NCBI RefSeq assembly: GCF_002075345.1
Contig: NZ_NAEW01000004.1
Coordinates: 248,001-312,000, forward strand
Origin: Citrobacter braakii
GTDB lineage: Bacteria; Pseudomonadota; Gammaproteobacteria; Enterobacterales; Enterobacteriaceae
Direction: 5' to 3'
DNA length: 64,000 nucleotides
Both the position numbers and the translations under genes were made by a program. Shown here in pieces: positions 40,096 to 50,711 of this stretch. The notes beneath the pieces are model-generated. The model had not been told where the DNA came from. It ran no database searches and saw nothing but the letters and a program-made list of their open reading frames with translations. Each line of letters starts with the position of its first letter. Positions within the stretch are counted from its first letter, which is position 1.

Positions 40096-43000
40096 TCATG
40101 ACTGATTAAAGCGAAAAATCGGTAACAGGTAGCGCTGAGACTGTAAAACAATGGTCTCCAGCGTAGCCGCATCCAGCTGACGCCAAAGACGCTGATACCA
40201 GATATCATCACTTTCACCCCGTACCATCATGTTGCCTTCATAGGCCTGCAGAAACTTACTGCGCGCTTTTTGCAACGTTGCATCGTCATCTAACATGGCA
40301 TCATTTGCGGCGTCATAACAGGTTTTTATCCAGCCGCCGCCGCTTTCGGGCAATACCAGCAATGGTGACGACATGCCTTCCCGATACCCGTCAATGAGCT
40401 GCGACAGGTACAGCAGCGCCTGCTCTGCATCCAGTGGCGGAAAACGCCATTCCCCGTCTTTACGCAGGAACAACCGGCTCTCTCCCGTACCGCCACTGGC
40501 ACAATAGACAAGATGTTCCAGCCAAAGTTGCACACCCTGCGCAATGCTTATCAAAGATGGGCGCCAGCGCAACAAACCGTCCTCTTGCACCTGTGGCAGC
40601 CAACCGGTGATTTGCACGCCGTTACAGTTAAGATCGATTTCCATACTCTGGCAGGGCTGACGACAGGCGATAATGCGTTCAGCCAGCGACTGCATCTCCT
40701 GACGCTGCGTATCCCACAGAATTTCGCCAAATGGCCCATAGGGAAGCGTGCCCGCCGCACGAAAACGGCGAAACAGTTGTTCAGCATCCTTCTCTTCAAC
40801 CAGCGTGTTAAGCAATTGCTGATTAAGCTGATAGCGGGTTAATCCTTCAAGAGTGAACGGTTCCGTTTCCGGGATCTCACTTTCTTCAGAGCGGAAGTTG
40901 ACCCTCAGACGCATCTGGAAAAAAGCCCTTACCGGATGAGCCCAAAATCGCTGCAGCGTTTCCAGCGTCAGCGTTTCAGGCATCTCAAAGGGAAGCGTCT
41001 GGACAAAATCCGTGTGCGCTTTTCCTGACAGGCTCGCCGCAGGCAGCCATTCCCGGGCATAGCTTTGCTGTTCGCCCGGCAGATAGTTTTGTGCATCAAA
41101 GGGCATACGGGTATGCAAACGGGTAATGTGTGCTTTTACCCGCGCTTCGCTTTGATCGCAGGTCAATGATTCATCGCCCGGCAGATAGTGGCTTTGCCCG
41201 ATATAGTCCATCAGTTCCTGCACCAGTACCGACGGGAAGCGCTCGCTGTTGTCCTGAATGGAGCGGCCAATGTAGCTGATGTAGAGCGTTTGCTGTGCTG
41301 AAATCAATGCTTCAAGAAACAGGTAGCGGTCATCATCGCGACGGCTGCGATCGCCCCTCATCGGTTTTTGACTCATCAAATCAAAGCCCAACGGCGCAAG
41401 CTGACGCGGATAAACGCCATCGTTCATACCCAGCAGGCACACCACCTTGAAAGGAATAGAGCGCATCGGCATCAGCGTACAAATGTTAACTGGCCCCGCC
41501 AGGAAGCGCTGGCTAATGCGCTCCTGGTCAAGACGCTGAGCCAGCTCATCTCGCAATAGAGAAAGCGGTATGGCATCACCATACTCAGCCCCCAGACCTT
41601 CAGTGATAATGGCCTGCCACTGCTGTTCAATCAGCGTCATCGCCGCTTCGGTATCTGCATCCGGCAGGAAGAAATCATTAAGCATGTCCCGACAAACGGG
41701 CAGCCACTCTTCCAGCGGCCGTTCCTGCGCTAACCCTCTACGCCAGAGATTGAGCTGCATCAGCAACGAGGCCAGATGCCCTACCAACTCGGCAATCAAA
41801 CCGTTGGACTCATCGTATGGCAATACCGATTGCCACTCGCCCTGCGCGCTTTCCATCGCGTAGCCGAGCAGCATGCGCGTTAAACCAAATTGCCAGGTAT
41901 GCTGACCTGTAGGCGGAAGTTCCAGTTCACGCACGTTATCGTCGTCAATTCCCCAGCGAATCCCGGATTCATTGACCCATAAACGAAGATAGCGCAGCCC
42001 TTCTTCATTGATATTGAAACGCGCCGCCAGCACGGGCACATCCAGTAATGCCAGCACATCCTCTGAGACAAAACGGCTATCCGGCAGCGACAACAGGCTA
42101 ATAAAGGCCTGTAAGACGGGATGAGACTGGCGCGCCCGACGGTCGGAAATCGCATATGGTAAGTAACGCTCAGCTGGCGCGCTGCCAAAGACCGACTGAA
42201 TAAATGGGCTGTAGCTGTCGATATCCGCCACCATCACAATAATATCGCGCGGCGTCAGCGTGGGATCCGCTTCCAGCATTGCCAGCAGGCGGTCATGAAG
42301 AATTTCTACCTCGCGCTGTGGGCTATGACAAACATGGAAAGTCACGCTGGTGTCGTTCAGTTCAAGCCGTCGTTTATTGTCGCTACGCGAATACTCTTCC
42401 AGCGTAACGCCCGCCACGGCATGACTTTCAAGTTCCAGAATATCCGATTGAATATTATGCAAAAGATTGTCAGGCGTTATATCGACAAACGCATCCAGCT
42501 CCTGACTATTTTCCAGTTCTGAAAGCAAATAAATGTAATCGCGCCCCAGTTTGCCCCACGAGGCCAGCATCGGGTTGCCCACATCCTGTTCACCATCGCT
42601 GTTAAACAATCCTTCGGCTTTCTGACTATCGCGAAACAGCGGCAGATGGCGTTCTTCAAAGCTGTGCCGACGCTGACGCGCCATCAGCTTCGCCAGCCAA
42701 GCGGGATCTTTTATATCTCCCCAGTAGTAGCGACAAGGGTTGGTAAACAGCAGATGAATATCAATGTGCTTGCCCAGCGCCTGCAATGCCTGCAAATAAA
42801 CCGGCGGCAGCGCTGAAATGCCGCAAATAAAGACGCGAGAAGGCAGCCCCTGCGGGCACTCGGACGCACTTTCCAGAGTCTGAATAAATCGTTGGTATAA
42901 ATTGGCGCGATGCCAGCGCGGTTGGCCCAATTCCTCGGTGTGTTCCACCAGCGCTTTCCACAACGGCGCCTGCCAGGCCTGAGACTCGCCGAGTCCCTCA

Positions 43001-43464
43001 ACCAGTCGCCCAGCTTCCCACAGGGTCAACCACTCAGGGCGATAGACTAAATACTGGTCAAAGAGGTCAGCCGCGCGCGAGGAAAGCTGAAACAGCTTAC
43101 GTTTATCGGTGTCGTCCGTCAGATAGTGGCGCAGCAATGCGAAGTCATCGCCATCCAGCAATTGCGGCAACAGCGTCATCAACTTCCAGCTCATGCTCTG
43201 TTTGCTGAACGCGCTCTCTTTCGGGATATCCGGCAGCACGCGCACAAACATATCCCAGATAAAACTCGCGGGCAGCGGAAAATCGATGTTGGCGGCAATA
43301 CTAAACTTCTGTGCAAGGGTCATTTGTAGCCACTGCGCCATACCGGTACTTTGAACCAGGATCATCTCAGGTTCAAAGGGGTCGTCCAGCCGCTCGCGCT
43401 CAACGATAAATTCCATTAACGCTTCCAGCACATCCAGACGATTGGAGTGGTAGACCCTTAACAT
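40096..43464 (-). CDS. recC: Exodeoxyribonuclease V subunit RecC
   Basis: A 1122-residue protein, exact E. coli length. RecC has inactive helicase and nuclease-like folds; it recognises Chi in the 3' strand and holds the complex together. The N-terminus MLRVYHSNRLDVLEALMEF and the helicase-remnant segments (for example VCLLGMNDGVYPRQLAP) are intact. It lies 12 bp downstream of ppdC, in line with the ppdA-ppdB-ygdB-ppdC-recC order known from E. coli. Confidence 0.97.
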   Translation of the reverse strand: MLRVYHSNRLDVLEALMEFIVERERLDDPFEPEMILVQSTGMAQWLQMTLAQKFSIAANIDFPLPASFIWDMFVRVLPDIPKESAFSKQSMSWKLMTLLPQLLDGDDFALLRHYLTDDTDKRKLFQLSSRAADLFDQYLVYRPEWLTLWEAGRLVEGLGESQAWQAPLWKALVEHTEELGQPRWHRANLYQRFIQTLESASECPQGLPSRVFICGISALPPVYLQALQALGKHIDIHLLFTNPCRYYWGDIKDPAWLAKLMARQRRHSFEERHLPLFRDSQKAEGLFNSDGEQDVGNPMLASWGKLGRDYIYLLSELENSQELDAFVDITPDNLLHNIQSDILELESHAVAGVTLEEYSRSDNKRRLELNDTSVTFHVCHSPQREVEILHDRLLAMLEADPTLTPRDIIVMVADIDSYSPFIQSVFGSAPAERYLPYAISDRRARQSHPVLQAFISLLSLPDSRFVSEDVLALLDVPVLAARFNINEEGLRYLRLWVNESGIRWGIDDDNVRELELPPTGQHTWQFGLTRMLLGYAMESAQGEWQSVLPYDESNGLIAELVGHLASLLMQLNLWRRGLAQERPLEEWLPVCRDMLNDFFLPDADTEAAMTLIEQQWQAIITEGLGAEYGDAIPLSLLRDELAQRLDQERISQRFLAGPVNICTLMPMRSIPFKVVCLLGMNDGVYPRQLAPLGFDLMSQKPMRGDRSRRDDDRYLFLEALISAQQTLYISYIGRSIQDNSERFPSVLVQELMDYIGQSHYLPGDESLTCDQSEARVKAHITRLHTRMPFDAQNYLPGEQQSYAREWLPAASLSGKAHTDFVQTLPFEMPETLTLETLQRFWAHPVRAFFQMRLRVNFRSEESEIPETEPFTLEGLTRYQLNQQLLNTLVEEKDAEQLFRRFRAAGTLPYGPFGEILWDTQRQEMQSLAERIIACRQPCQSMEIDLNCNGVQITGWLPQVQEDGLLRWRPSLISIAQGVQLWLEHLVYCASGGTGESRLFLRKDGEWRFPPLDAEQALLYLSQLIDGYREGMSSPLLVLPESGGGWIKTCYDAANDAMLDDDATLQKARSKFLQAYEGNMMVRGESDDIWYQRLWRQLDAATLETIVLQSQRYLLPIFRFNQS

Positions 43465-43476
43465 AGCGACTCCTGA

Positions 43477-43800
43477 CTACTGACGATTCGGGCAATGCAG
43501 ACGCGTCATCTGACCCTGCCTGCCCAAGGGTGAAGAAATTTTAACGTTGATGCTGACACATCCCGCGCTCGTTGTCTGCATTCGGTTAACCTGCCAGTTC
43601 AAAGGCGATGAAAACTGATACAGCTGGGTTTGCTGCCAGGCGTGACGCCAGAGTTGCTGATACTGGTTTCTGATGATAAAGCTGTTCATCAGCGCCCGCT
43701 GGTATCCTGACAGCGCGGTCACAATCATGATCATCAGCACCATTGCCAGCATCACTTCCGGCAGGCTAAAGCCACGCTGTCTGTTCAGGGGATCTGACAT
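43477..43800 (-). CDS. ppdC: Prepilin-like protein PpdC
   Basis: A 107-residue pseudopilin-like protein. The prepilin peptidase site is [11 protein letters not shown] (Gly-Phe junction, Glu at +5) followed by a hydrophobic helix ([15 protein letters not shown]). I use the ATG at 43800, giving [11 protein letters not shown] and the E. coli length. It overlaps the end of ygdB by 16 bp. Probably a minor pseudopilin; what it does in enterobacteria is not established. Confidence 0.88.
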   Translation of the reverse strand: MSDPLNRQRGFSLPEVMLAMVLMIMIVTALSGYQRALMNSFIIRNQYQQLWRHAWQQTQLYQFSSPLNWQVNRMQTTSAGCVSINVKISSPLGRQGQMTRLHCPNRQ

Positions 43801-44192
43801 AGCGCCTGCTCCTTTAGCGGACAAAAATCGCTCCAGCCATGCACCGAATATTCGATATTGTCATCAATAATCGCCCCCTGCCGCCATAACGATACCCCTT
43901 CATAATGGACTATTAGCAGCACGAAATTATTAGTAAGCAGTCGCAGGCAAACCGCGGCATCCTGCGTGGTATAACGCCGACACTGTACGGCGAGTTGTAA
44001 GCGCCAGGGCTGCATACGCCCCCATTCCATCGCGGATTGCACCACCGCCTGGCGCTGCAGAGCCTGACTTTGCGTGACCACTCGCGAAGCAAAACGGGAC
44101 TCCTGCCTGCTAACGCCTTGCAGCAGAAGGCTACCGAGCACCAATAGCAACAAGACCATCGCTAAAGATGAAACGCCCCGCTCACGGTTCAC
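43785..44192 (-). CDS. ygdB: DUF2509 protein YgdB (pseudopilin-associated)
   Basis: A 135-residue protein with the N-terminal signature [22 protein letters not shown]. It resembles a type IV pilin leader but lacks the usual Glu at +5, like PilX/GspK-type minor pilins. It overlaps ppdB by 4 bp and ppdC by 16 bp, so all are translated together. Function unknown. Confidence 0.88.
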   Translation of the reverse strand: MNRERGVSSLAMVLLLLVLGSLLLQGVSRQESRFASRVVTQSQALQRQAVVQSAMEWGRMQPWRLQLAVQCRRYTTQDAAVCLRLLTNNFVLLIVHYEGVSLWRQGAIIDDNIEYSVHGWSDFCPLKEQALCQIP

Positions 44193-44752
44193 AGGTTGAA
44201 TCCTGTCACGCTGTAGACTGCTTCAATAACCTTTTGTGGTTCGGCATTGTTCACTCCGCGCAAACGCAGCGTAAGGAGCGGGGAATATCCGCTGATATTC
44301 AGACGTTCGACCTGAAATGCCTCAATCTGTATCGTGGCTGGATCGGTCATTTTCTCCCACCCTTTTCCATTGCAGTCCGTTACTCCCCGCAGGGTCTCCA
44401 GTACCTTGTCCTGTAAACGAAATCCAATCGTATCGGCCTCTTTCGCGGGACTGCTCTCCCAAATGCCGTTGCTATTGGCATCCCAGCGCGCAATGACACA
44501 GTCGCCCTTAGCCGATATCTCCAGCCCTTCTCCGACACAGTTTCCGCGGCAGTACCCTGCCCGCTGAAGATGCTTCGCCACGGTGTATACCCGCTGCCAT
44601 ATTTCATCTTCAAGCGCTAACTGTCGCGTGTTGCGCAGGATCTCTCGCTGCAGCGCGGGTAAAAATCGCGCTGAGCTAAGCAATAAAACGCTGCTAATCG
44701 CCATAGCAATCAGCACCTCCAGGAGTGAAAAGCCCCGTTCATTTACTGACAT
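44189..44752 (-). CDS. ppdB: Prepilin-like protein PpdB
   Basis: A 187-residue pseudopilin with the classical leader [22 protein letters not shown] (Glu at +5) and a soluble C-terminal domain with cysteines (YCRGNC). It overlaps ppdA by 10 bp and ygdB by 4 bp. It matches the PpdB/PilW-type group. Confidence 0.9.
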   Translation of the reverse strand: MSVNERGFSLLEVLIAMAISSVLLLSSARFLPALQREILRNTRQLALEDEIWQRVYTVAKHLQRAGYCRGNCVGEGLEISAKGDCVIARWDANSNGIWESSPAKEADTIGFRLQDKVLETLRGVTDCNGKGWEKMTDPATIQIEAFQVERLNISGYSPLLTLRLRGVNNAEPQKVIEAVYSVTGFNL

Positions 44753-45213
44753 AACCTGGCCTCATCTTTCTCGCAAAGCCTGATTCGCCCCCAGCCTGAC
44801 ACCACCACGCGCCATTCCCCTGTCGTATTTTTCAGGCGAATATGTCCAGCCCATGCCGTATTGCGCAGACCAAAAAAGGCCAGTGAAGGCGTTATCTCTG
44901 CCATTTCGACATCGTCCCAGGGCGGTGTAAAAACCAAGGGCGAAACGGGTAGACACGTGGTTTGCACAGCAGCAGAGCTGACAAAACACCAGGATGTGCC
45001 ATCCCGAATCACGCTGATGACGTGATCGCGGTTACGCCAGTTAGCATCTTCACGCAGTTGCAGCAGGTAATCTCGCACCTGAATGGCGGTTTGCCATAGC
45101 CGCTGTTGCTGTTGCCAGCGCTGCCAACCATACAGCCCCGAGGCGCCAAGCGCCGCGACGATCAGCATCGCAATCAGGGTTTCGATAAGCGTGTAGCCGT
45201 GTTGTTTTTTCAT
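44743..45213 (-). CDS. ppdA: Prepilin-like protein PpdA
   Basis: A 156-residue pseudopilin of the GspH/FimT type. The leader is [24 protein letters not shown] with Glu at +5, and the C-terminal beta domain has Cys residues ([12 protein letters not shown]). First gene of ppdA-ppdB-ygdB-ppdC and probably transcribed on into recC. The promoter should lie in 45214-45348, next to the thyA terminator. Confidence 0.9.
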   Translation of the reverse strand: MKKQHGYTLIETLIAMLIVAALGASGLYGWQRWQQQQRLWQTAIQVRDYLLQLREDANWRNRDHVISVIRDGTSWCFVSSAAVQTTCLPVSPLVFTPPWDDVEMAEITPSLAFFGLRNTAWAGHIRLKNTTGEWRVVVSGWGRIRLCEKDEARLCQ

Positions 45214-45348
45214 GTCGCCAGTATGGCGTGAGGAAAATGAATAACGAGCGGGAAATTCGGTTTCTACGGCGAGCTACGAGGAATATTTGTCGCGTTGCAG
45301 GTCGTTGCAATATTTCAGGAACCCACGCCGAAGAACGCGATTTGAGAC

Positions 45349-45378
45349 AAAAAAAACCGACGCACACGGGCGTCGGTT
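45349..45378 (-). terminator. Terminator of thyA
   Basis: On the minus strand AACCGACGC and GCGTCGGTT pair around a short loop and are followed by U8. It starts 18 bp after the thyA stop codon. Confidence 0.9.
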
Positions 45379-45396
45379 GTGACAGCATGAAGCCGA

Positions 45397-46191
45397 TTAG
45401 ATAGCCACTGGCGCTTTAATACCAGGATGCGGATCGTAGCCTTCAATTTCGAAATCTTCGAAGCGATAGTCAAAGATAGATTCAGGCTTACGTTTGATGA
45501 CCAGCTTCGGCAGCGCGCGCGGTTCGCGGCTAAGCTGCAGATGCGTTTGATCCATATGATTGCTGTACAGGTGCGTGTCGCCGCCGGTCCAGACAAAATC
45601 ACCCACTTCCAGATCGCACTGCTGCGCCATCATGTGTACCAGCAAGGCGTAGCTGGCAATGTTAAACGGCAAACCGAGGAACACATCGCACGAACGCTGA
45701 TACAGCTGGCAGGAGAGCTTGCCATCCGCCACGTAAAACTGGAAGAACGCGTGGCACGGCGCCAGCGCCATTTTATCCAGCTCACCGACGTTCCATGCAG
45801 AAACGATAATTCGGCGAGAGTCCGGGTCATTTTTGAGCTGGTTTAACACCGTGGTGATCTGATCAATATGGCGACCGTCTGGCGTAGGCCACGCACGCCA
45901 CTGTTTGCCATAAACCGGGCCCAGATTACCGTTTTCATCCGCCCATTCGTCCCAGATTGAGACGTTGTTTTCATGCAGGTAGGCAACGTTGGTGTCGCCC
46001 TGCAAAAACCACAGCAGTTCATGAATGATCGAGCGTAAATGGCAGCGTTTAGTCGTAACCAGCGGGAACCCTTCCTGCAGATTAAAACGCATCTGATGAC
46101 CAAAAATGGAAAGCGTTCCGGTTCCGGTACGGTCGTTTTTCTGTGTGCCTTCATCCAGCACTTTTTGCATCAGTTCTAAATACTGTTTCAT
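45397..46191 (-). CDS. thyA: Thymidylate synthase ThyA
   Basis: A 264-residue enzyme converting dUMP to dTMP with methylene-tetrahydrofolate. The catalytic cysteine is in [14 protein letters not shown] (Cys146 by family numbering). The phosphate-binding [18 protein letters not shown] and the C-terminal IKAPVAI are intact. It lies 6 bp downstream of lgt; translational coupling with lgt (umpA) is known in E. coli. An efficient terminator follows. Confidence 0.98.
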   Translation of the reverse strand: MKQYLELMQKVLDEGTQKNDRTGTGTLSIFGHQMRFNLQEGFPLVTTKRCHLRSIIHELLWFLQGDTNVAYLHENNVSIWDEWADENGNLGPVYGKQWRAWPTPDGRHIDQITTVLNQLKNDPDSRRIIVSAWNVGELDKMALAPCHAFFQFYVADGKLSCQLYQRSCDVFLGLPFNIASYALLVHMMAQQCDLEVGDFVWTGGDTHLYSNHMDQTHLQLSREPRALPKLVIKRKPESIFDYRFEDFEIEGYDPHPGIKAPVAI

Positions 46192-46197
46192 GGTTCC

Positions 46198-47073
46198 TCA
46201 GGAAACGTGTTGCTGTGGGCTGCGGCGGTACGCCCAAACCATCATAATAATGCCTGCGACAATCATCGGGATTGAGAGGATCTGTCCCATGCTGATGTAC
46301 TGTACCCAGGTGCCGGTAAACTGCGCATCCGGCTGGCGGAAGAATTCAACGATAATACGAAACGCGCCATAACCAATCAGGAACAGACCGGATACCGAGC
46401 CCATCGGGCGCGGTTTACGAATGTACAGATTAAGAATGATAAACAGCACAACGCCTTCCAGCGCCATCTCATAAAGCTGTGAGGCGTGGCGCGGCAGCGA
46501 GCCGTAGGTATCAAAAATAGACTGCCATTGCGGGTTAGTTTGCAGCAGTAAAATATCTTCGGTACGGGAGCCCGGGAACAGCATGGCGTACTTGAAGTTC
46601 GGATCAACGCGTCCCCACAGCTCACCGTTGATAAAGTTGCCCAGACGCCCTGCCCCCAGACCAAACGGAATCAGCGGGGCAATGAAATCAGAAACCTGGA
46701 AGAACGAACGCTTGGTGCGTTTGGCGAAGATAATCATCACCAGGATCACACCAATCAGCCCACCGTGGAAGGACATCCCGCCGTCCCAAACGCGGAACAG
46801 ATACAGCGGATTATCGAGGAATAACGGGAAGTTATAGAACAGTACGTAACCAATTCGTCCTCCGAGGAAAACCCCGAGGAAGCCCGCATACAGTAGATTT
46901 TCTACTTCATTTTTGGTCCAGCCACTGCCCGGACGATTAGCACGGCGCGTCGCCAGCCACATCGCAAAAATAAACCCCACCAAATACATTAAGCCGTACC
47001 AGTGAAGCGCGACGGGTCCGATTGAGAAAATGACCGGATCGAAATCCGGAAAATGCAGATAGCTACTGGTCAT
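46198..47073 (-). CDS. lgt: Prolipoprotein diacylglyceryl transferase Lgt
   Basis: A 291-residue inner-membrane enzyme with about seven helices. The Lgt signature [14 protein letters not shown] lies in the middle, and [20 protein letters not shown] is near the N-terminus. It moves diacylglyceryl from phosphatidylglycerol to the lipobox cysteine, so it modifies MltA, YgdI and YgdR encoded here. The length matches E. coli. Confidence 0.97.
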   Translation of the reverse strand: MTSSYLHFPDFDPVIFSIGPVALHWYGLMYLVGFIFAMWLATRRANRPGSGWTKNEVENLLYAGFLGVFLGGRIGYVLFYNFPLFLDNPLYLFRVWDGGMSFHGGLIGVILVMIIFAKRTKRSFFQVSDFIAPLIPFGLGAGRLGNFINGELWGRVDPNFKYAMLFPGSRTEDILLLQTNPQWQSIFDTYGSLPRHASQLYEMALEGVVLFIILNLYIRKPRPMGSVSGLFLIGYGAFRIIVEFFRQPDAQFTGTWVQYISMGQILSIPMIVAGIIMMVWAYRRSPQQHVS

Positions 47074-47237
47074 CTGTCACCACAAGTTCTTGTTATTTCG
47101 CTGAAGTCAGACAGCAATTGATAAGCGCGCCTGCATAATGCAGGCGCTCCAAAGGTGCGAATGATAGCACATGGGGATCGCAGCGGATGCCGATTACAGT
47201 TAAAAGATATGTATACCTACTGTTACCAGCCCTCGAT

Positions 47238-49484
47238 TCACAATCCCCCGCGAATCAGTCCCCCCATGCCACGGCGTTCCATAAAAGCCGCCACCTGATG
47301 GCGTACTTCTGTCGCCATCTGCGCTTCCAGGCTGCGTTGCGCCAGCGTTTGCGCCTCATCAAAATCGATATGGCGCAGCAGATATTTAACGCGAGCCACG
47401 GAACGACCGTTCATCGACAAATGGCGAAAACCCAAGCCGATCAGAATGGCCACGCACATCGGGTCGCCCGCCATTTCACCGCACAATCGCAAATCGATAC
47501 CGCTTCTTTCGGCTTCCTGCGCAATCATCGCCAGCACACGTAACATGCCCGGATGCAGGCTGTCATAAATGCTGGCTACCCGTGTATTGTTACGATCGAC
47601 AGCCAGAATGTACTGGGTGAGATCGTTGGTTCCGACCGAGATAAAGTCTATCCGGTTTATCAGATGCGGCAGCATAAACACCATCGACGGAACTTCCAGC
47701 ATGATGCCAATGCGCGGTTTTGGGATCGCGTAGCCGATCATCTCTTCCACTTCGCGTCCGGCGCGTTCAATCAAACGTCGCGCTTCGTCCACTTCATCAA
47801 TGCTGGTGACCATCGGCAGCAAAATGCTCAGGTTGCCGGTTGCCGCGTTGGCACGCAGCATGGCCCGAACCTGGATCAAAAAGATCTCCGGCTGATCGAG
47901 CGTTATGCGGATCCCACGCCAGCCAAGGCACGGGTTCTCTTCACTGATCGGCATGTAGGGCAGTTGTTTATCGGCGCCGACATCCAGCGTACGCAGAGTC
48001 ACCGGCTTGTCGTTAAACATTTGCAGCATGCCCTGATACTGCGCAACCTGTTCTTCTTCTGAAGGAAAACCGCTTTGCAGCATGAACGGGATTTCGGTGC
48101 GATACAGGCCAATGCCGTCGATCCGGCTCCCCAGCTTCTCTTCATGCTCCGGGCTGAGGCCCGCATTGAGCATCACCTTCACGCGCTCGCCGCTTTTCAA
48201 CTGTGCTGGCTGGTTGACGTCGTCTTCCGCCAGGCGGCTCAGCTCAATTTCTTCACTGATAAGACGCTGGTATTCCTGGATCAATACCGGTTCTGGATCG
48301 ACCAGCAGTTCACCGCGATAACCGTCCACTACCAGCGTACGGCGGTGTAACACCGATGGCTGGATATCGGCCCCCATGACGGTAGGGATACCCAGCGCAC
48401 GAACCATAATAGCCGCATGAGAGTTGGCCGCGCCGTCCCGAACAACCACACCGACTAAGCGGTCCTGAGGAAGTTCCGCCAGCGTGGTGGCGGAAAGCTC
48501 ATCCGCCACCAGCACAAAACGTTCCGGCCAGGTATTCGGCCCCTGGATCGAGTCGTCAAGATGGAACAGTAGACGCTGGCCCAGCGCGCGTAAATCTCCG
48601 GCCCGCTCCTTGAGGTAGTTATCACTCAGCGCGGCAAACTGTTCGGCAAACTTTTCAATGATCGTTTTAACGGCCCACTCGGCCACCGAACCATTATCCA
48701 CTTCCGCAAACAGCTCACGGCGCAGACGAGTATCGGAAAGCAAGTGTGAATAGAGATCAAAAATCGCCGCCGTTTCTTTCTGCGCCCCGGCGGTAAAGCG
48801 TTTGCTGTAGCGGCGGAATTCATTCGCCGCCTCTTCCAGCGCACCGGTGAGCCGCTCGCGCTCAAGCACCGGATCCAGCGTTGAAGCCTGATAGACCTGC
48901 TCCATCAGCGGCAGCGTCGCATCCTGCCAGCCTTCGGCTATTGCCACACCAGGGGCGGCGGGCAATGCGCGGATGCGCGTTTGCCGGTATTGGCCGAACA
49001 GCGCGTTAAGCTGCGACTGCGAAAGAATCGCCGCCATTTGCGTGGCGAGCGTGACGAGGAAAGACTCTTCACTTTCATCGTACTGCCGCAATTCGCGCTG
49101 CTGGACCACCAGCACACCTAACAGCTGACGGCGCTGAATAATCGGTACGCCTAAGAACGCACGAAAGCGCTCTTCTTTTACTGAAGGGATGTATTTAAAG
49201 CTGGGATGTTTTTGCGCATCGGCGAGGTTGATAGGTTCCGCCAGCCTGCCAACCAGGCCAACGATACCTTCATCAAACGCGAGTGCGACAGTACGACCAC
49301 GCGGTTTCTTCAGTCCCCGGGTCGCCATGAGGTAATAACAACGTCGATCGTGATCGGCCAAGTAAACCGAACAGACCTCTGTATCCATCGCAAGACAGAT
49401 GTCGGTAACCAGAATATTCAGCGCTTCATTCAGACGCGGAGCACTGGCCACCTTTTCGACTATTTCGCGCAGGCGGGTGAGCAT
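47238..49484 (-). CDS. ptsP: PEP-protein phosphotransferase PtsP (EI-Ntr)
   Basis: A 748-residue first enzyme of the nitrogen PTS, phosphorylating NPr and then EIIA-Ntr. The N-terminal GAF domain spans about 1-160, and a PEP-utiliser swivel domain carries the active histidine in GAANSHAAIMVRALGIP. The C-terminal PEP-binding barrel has IGLYRTEIPFM and SVGTNDLTQY. rppH is 12 bp upstream on the same strand, forming rppH-ptsP as in E. coli. Confidence 0.97.
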   Translation of the reverse strand: MLTRLREIVEKVASAPRLNEALNILVTDICLAMDTEVCSVYLADHDRRCYYLMATRGLKKPRGRTVALAFDEGIVGLVGRLAEPINLADAQKHPSFKYIPSVKEERFRAFLGVPIIQRRQLLGVLVVQQRELRQYDESEESFLVTLATQMAAILSQSQLNALFGQYRQTRIRALPAAPGVAIAEGWQDATLPLMEQVYQASTLDPVLERERLTGALEEAANEFRRYSKRFTAGAQKETAAIFDLYSHLLSDTRLRRELFAEVDNGSVAEWAVKTIIEKFAEQFAALSDNYLKERAGDLRALGQRLLFHLDDSIQGPNTWPERFVLVADELSATTLAELPQDRLVGVVVRDGAANSHAAIMVRALGIPTVMGADIQPSVLHRRTLVVDGYRGELLVDPEPVLIQEYQRLISEEIELSRLAEDDVNQPAQLKSGERVKVMLNAGLSPEHEEKLGSRIDGIGLYRTEIPFMLQSGFPSEEEQVAQYQGMLQMFNDKPVTLRTLDVGADKQLPYMPISEENPCLGWRGIRITLDQPEIFLIQVRAMLRANAATGNLSILLPMVTSIDEVDEARRLIERAGREVEEMIGYAIPKPRIGIMLEVPSMVFMLPHLINRIDFISVGTNDLTQYILAVDRNNTRVASIYDSLHPGMLRVLAMIAQEAERSGIDLRLCGEMAGDPMCVAILIGLGFRHLSMNGRSVARVKYLLRHIDFDEAQTLAQRSLEAQMATEVRHQVAAFMERRGMGGLIRGGL

Positions 49485-49496
49485 AATTTGCGTAGC

Positions 49497-50027
49497 TTAA
49501 CCTCTTTTACGTCTGTACGCAGGTGCGCTTTGCGGCTTAGGAGTGCTCTCCTGAAGCGCCATGACAACACTTGCGAATTCTTTCATCACCCTGCGATAGA
49601 CATCGCGTTTAAATGACACCACCTGTCGAACCGGATACCAGTAACTCACCCAGCGCCAGCCGTCGAACTCAGGTGTACTGCTGGTTTGCATATTGATTTC
49701 AGCATCGCTGCTGACCAATTGCAGAAGAAACCATTTTTGTTTCTGGCCGATACAAACCGGCTTCGTGTCCCAACGCACCAAACGTTTCGGTAACTTGTAA
49801 CGCAACCAGTTACGAGTAGAAGCAAGGATCCGTACATCTTTACGACTGAGACCCACTTCTTCAAAGAGTTCCCGGTACATCGCCTGCTCTGCTGTCTCTC
49901 CTGCATTTATCCCACCTTGCGGGAATTGCCAGGAGTGCTGACCAAATCGCCGGGCCCACATGACCTGCCCCTGGCGGTTACAAATTACTATCCCTACATT
50001 CGGGCGGTAGCCATCGTCATCAATCAC
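49497..50027 (-). CDS. rppH: RNA pyrophosphohydrolase RppH
   Basis: A 176-residue Nudix enzyme that removes pyrophosphate from 5' mRNA ends and thereby triggers RNase E decay. The Nudix box [20 protein letters not shown] begins at about 38; the catalytic glutamates are Glu53, Glu56 and Glu57. The basic C-terminal tail ([14 protein letters not shown]) is usual. It is transcribed with ptsP and divergent from mutH across a 684-bp region. Confidence 0.97.
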   Translation of the reverse strand: MIDDDGYRPNVGIVICNRQGQVMWARRFGQHSWQFPQGGINAGETAEQAMYRELFEEVGLSRKDVRILASTRNWLRYKLPKRLVRWDTKPVCIGQKQKWFLLQLVSSDAEINMQTSSTPEFDGWRWVSYWYPVRQVVSFKRDVYRRVMKEFASVVMALQESTPKPQSAPAYRRKRG

Positions 50028-50711
50028 CGGACTACCTCAATATAAACCTTATATACAAACGATTGTTTCACACTCCAGAGAGTCGGTAAACCACTCTGTT
50101 AAGGGCGCGATACTCTAATAACAATTGAATAACTCACAGCTAAGGGCGGAGTTATAAACAGAAGAAGGGCAAGCAAGGCGATTTTATTCACCTTTTCTGT
50201 GGATATAGTTGTGAAGAAGTACGGAATTACTATGGGAAAACCCAGAACAGTCCGAATAAGACATTCGTCACATATCAAAAATAGTCTTCTATATTCATAA
50301 AGTTAAAACCGTTCAGCGCAAATAAACCCATAGAAATGTGACGTATATCACGCACACGATCTTCAGGCTGATGAAAGATCGACCAGCGTTGGTTTTATCC
50401 ACAGATTATGCCAATAAGTTAGGCACAATTTGTGTGAAAATTCGATTTTCGTCGCACGTCAAGGCTGTAAATTGAAACAGTAGTGGGGGTTTTTCACAGT
50501 TATCCCATCTTTCTGTGGATAACATGGTGTAAGATCCTGTTCATTGTCAGTGACCAGAATTGGAAAACCCGCTTCGCTGTTGCGCAACTCTGCGTATGTG
50601 AATCTAAAAACCAATATAAATCATAGAATTGAATAAAGCATGTGGAAAAAGATAAACTCTGTCCACACGGTATAAAATCTTTGCTCATTTTTTCACCTAA
50701 GGGTTAACCCG
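50028..50711. promoter_or_regulatory. Long rppH-mutH intergenic region with DnaA-box-like repeats
   Basis: 684 bp of AT-rich sequence between divergent rppH and mutH. Two perfect TTATCCACA sites are present (50395-50403 plus strand; 50514-50522 minus strand). One near-match ATATCCACA lies at 50198-50206 (minus), and TTTTTCACA at 50490-50498 fits TTWTNCACA. The ygdT-like ORF spans 50406-50525. The promoters of rppH and mutH should also be here, but I cannot fix them. Confidence 0.55.
50406..50525 (-). CDS. ygdT: Small ORF resembling E. coli YgdT
   Basis: A 39-codon frame starting MLSTERWDNCEKPPLLFQFT on the minus strand. It resembles the N-terminal half of the predicted 48-residue E. coli K-12 YgdT as I recall it, but diverges and stops early (ending VPNLLA). 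There is no clear Shine-Dalgarno, membrane segment or known function. Its second to fourth codons coincide with a DnaA-box-like TTATCCACA, so the DNA signal rather than the peptide may be what is conserved. Confidence 0.4.
   Translation of the reverse strand: MLSTERWDNCEKPPLLFQFTALTCDENRIFTQIVPNLLA

Noticed and set aside
50500-50688. 62-codon minus-strand frame in the rppH-mutH gap
   Set aside because: No ribosome site, no recognised homologue and no conserved features; the ygdT-like frame beside it is the better candidate.
50028-50711. A replication origin at the DnaA-box-like cluster
   Set aside because: There is no 13-mer-type unwinding element or origin gene context; this is the rppH-mutH position far from oriC by gene order.
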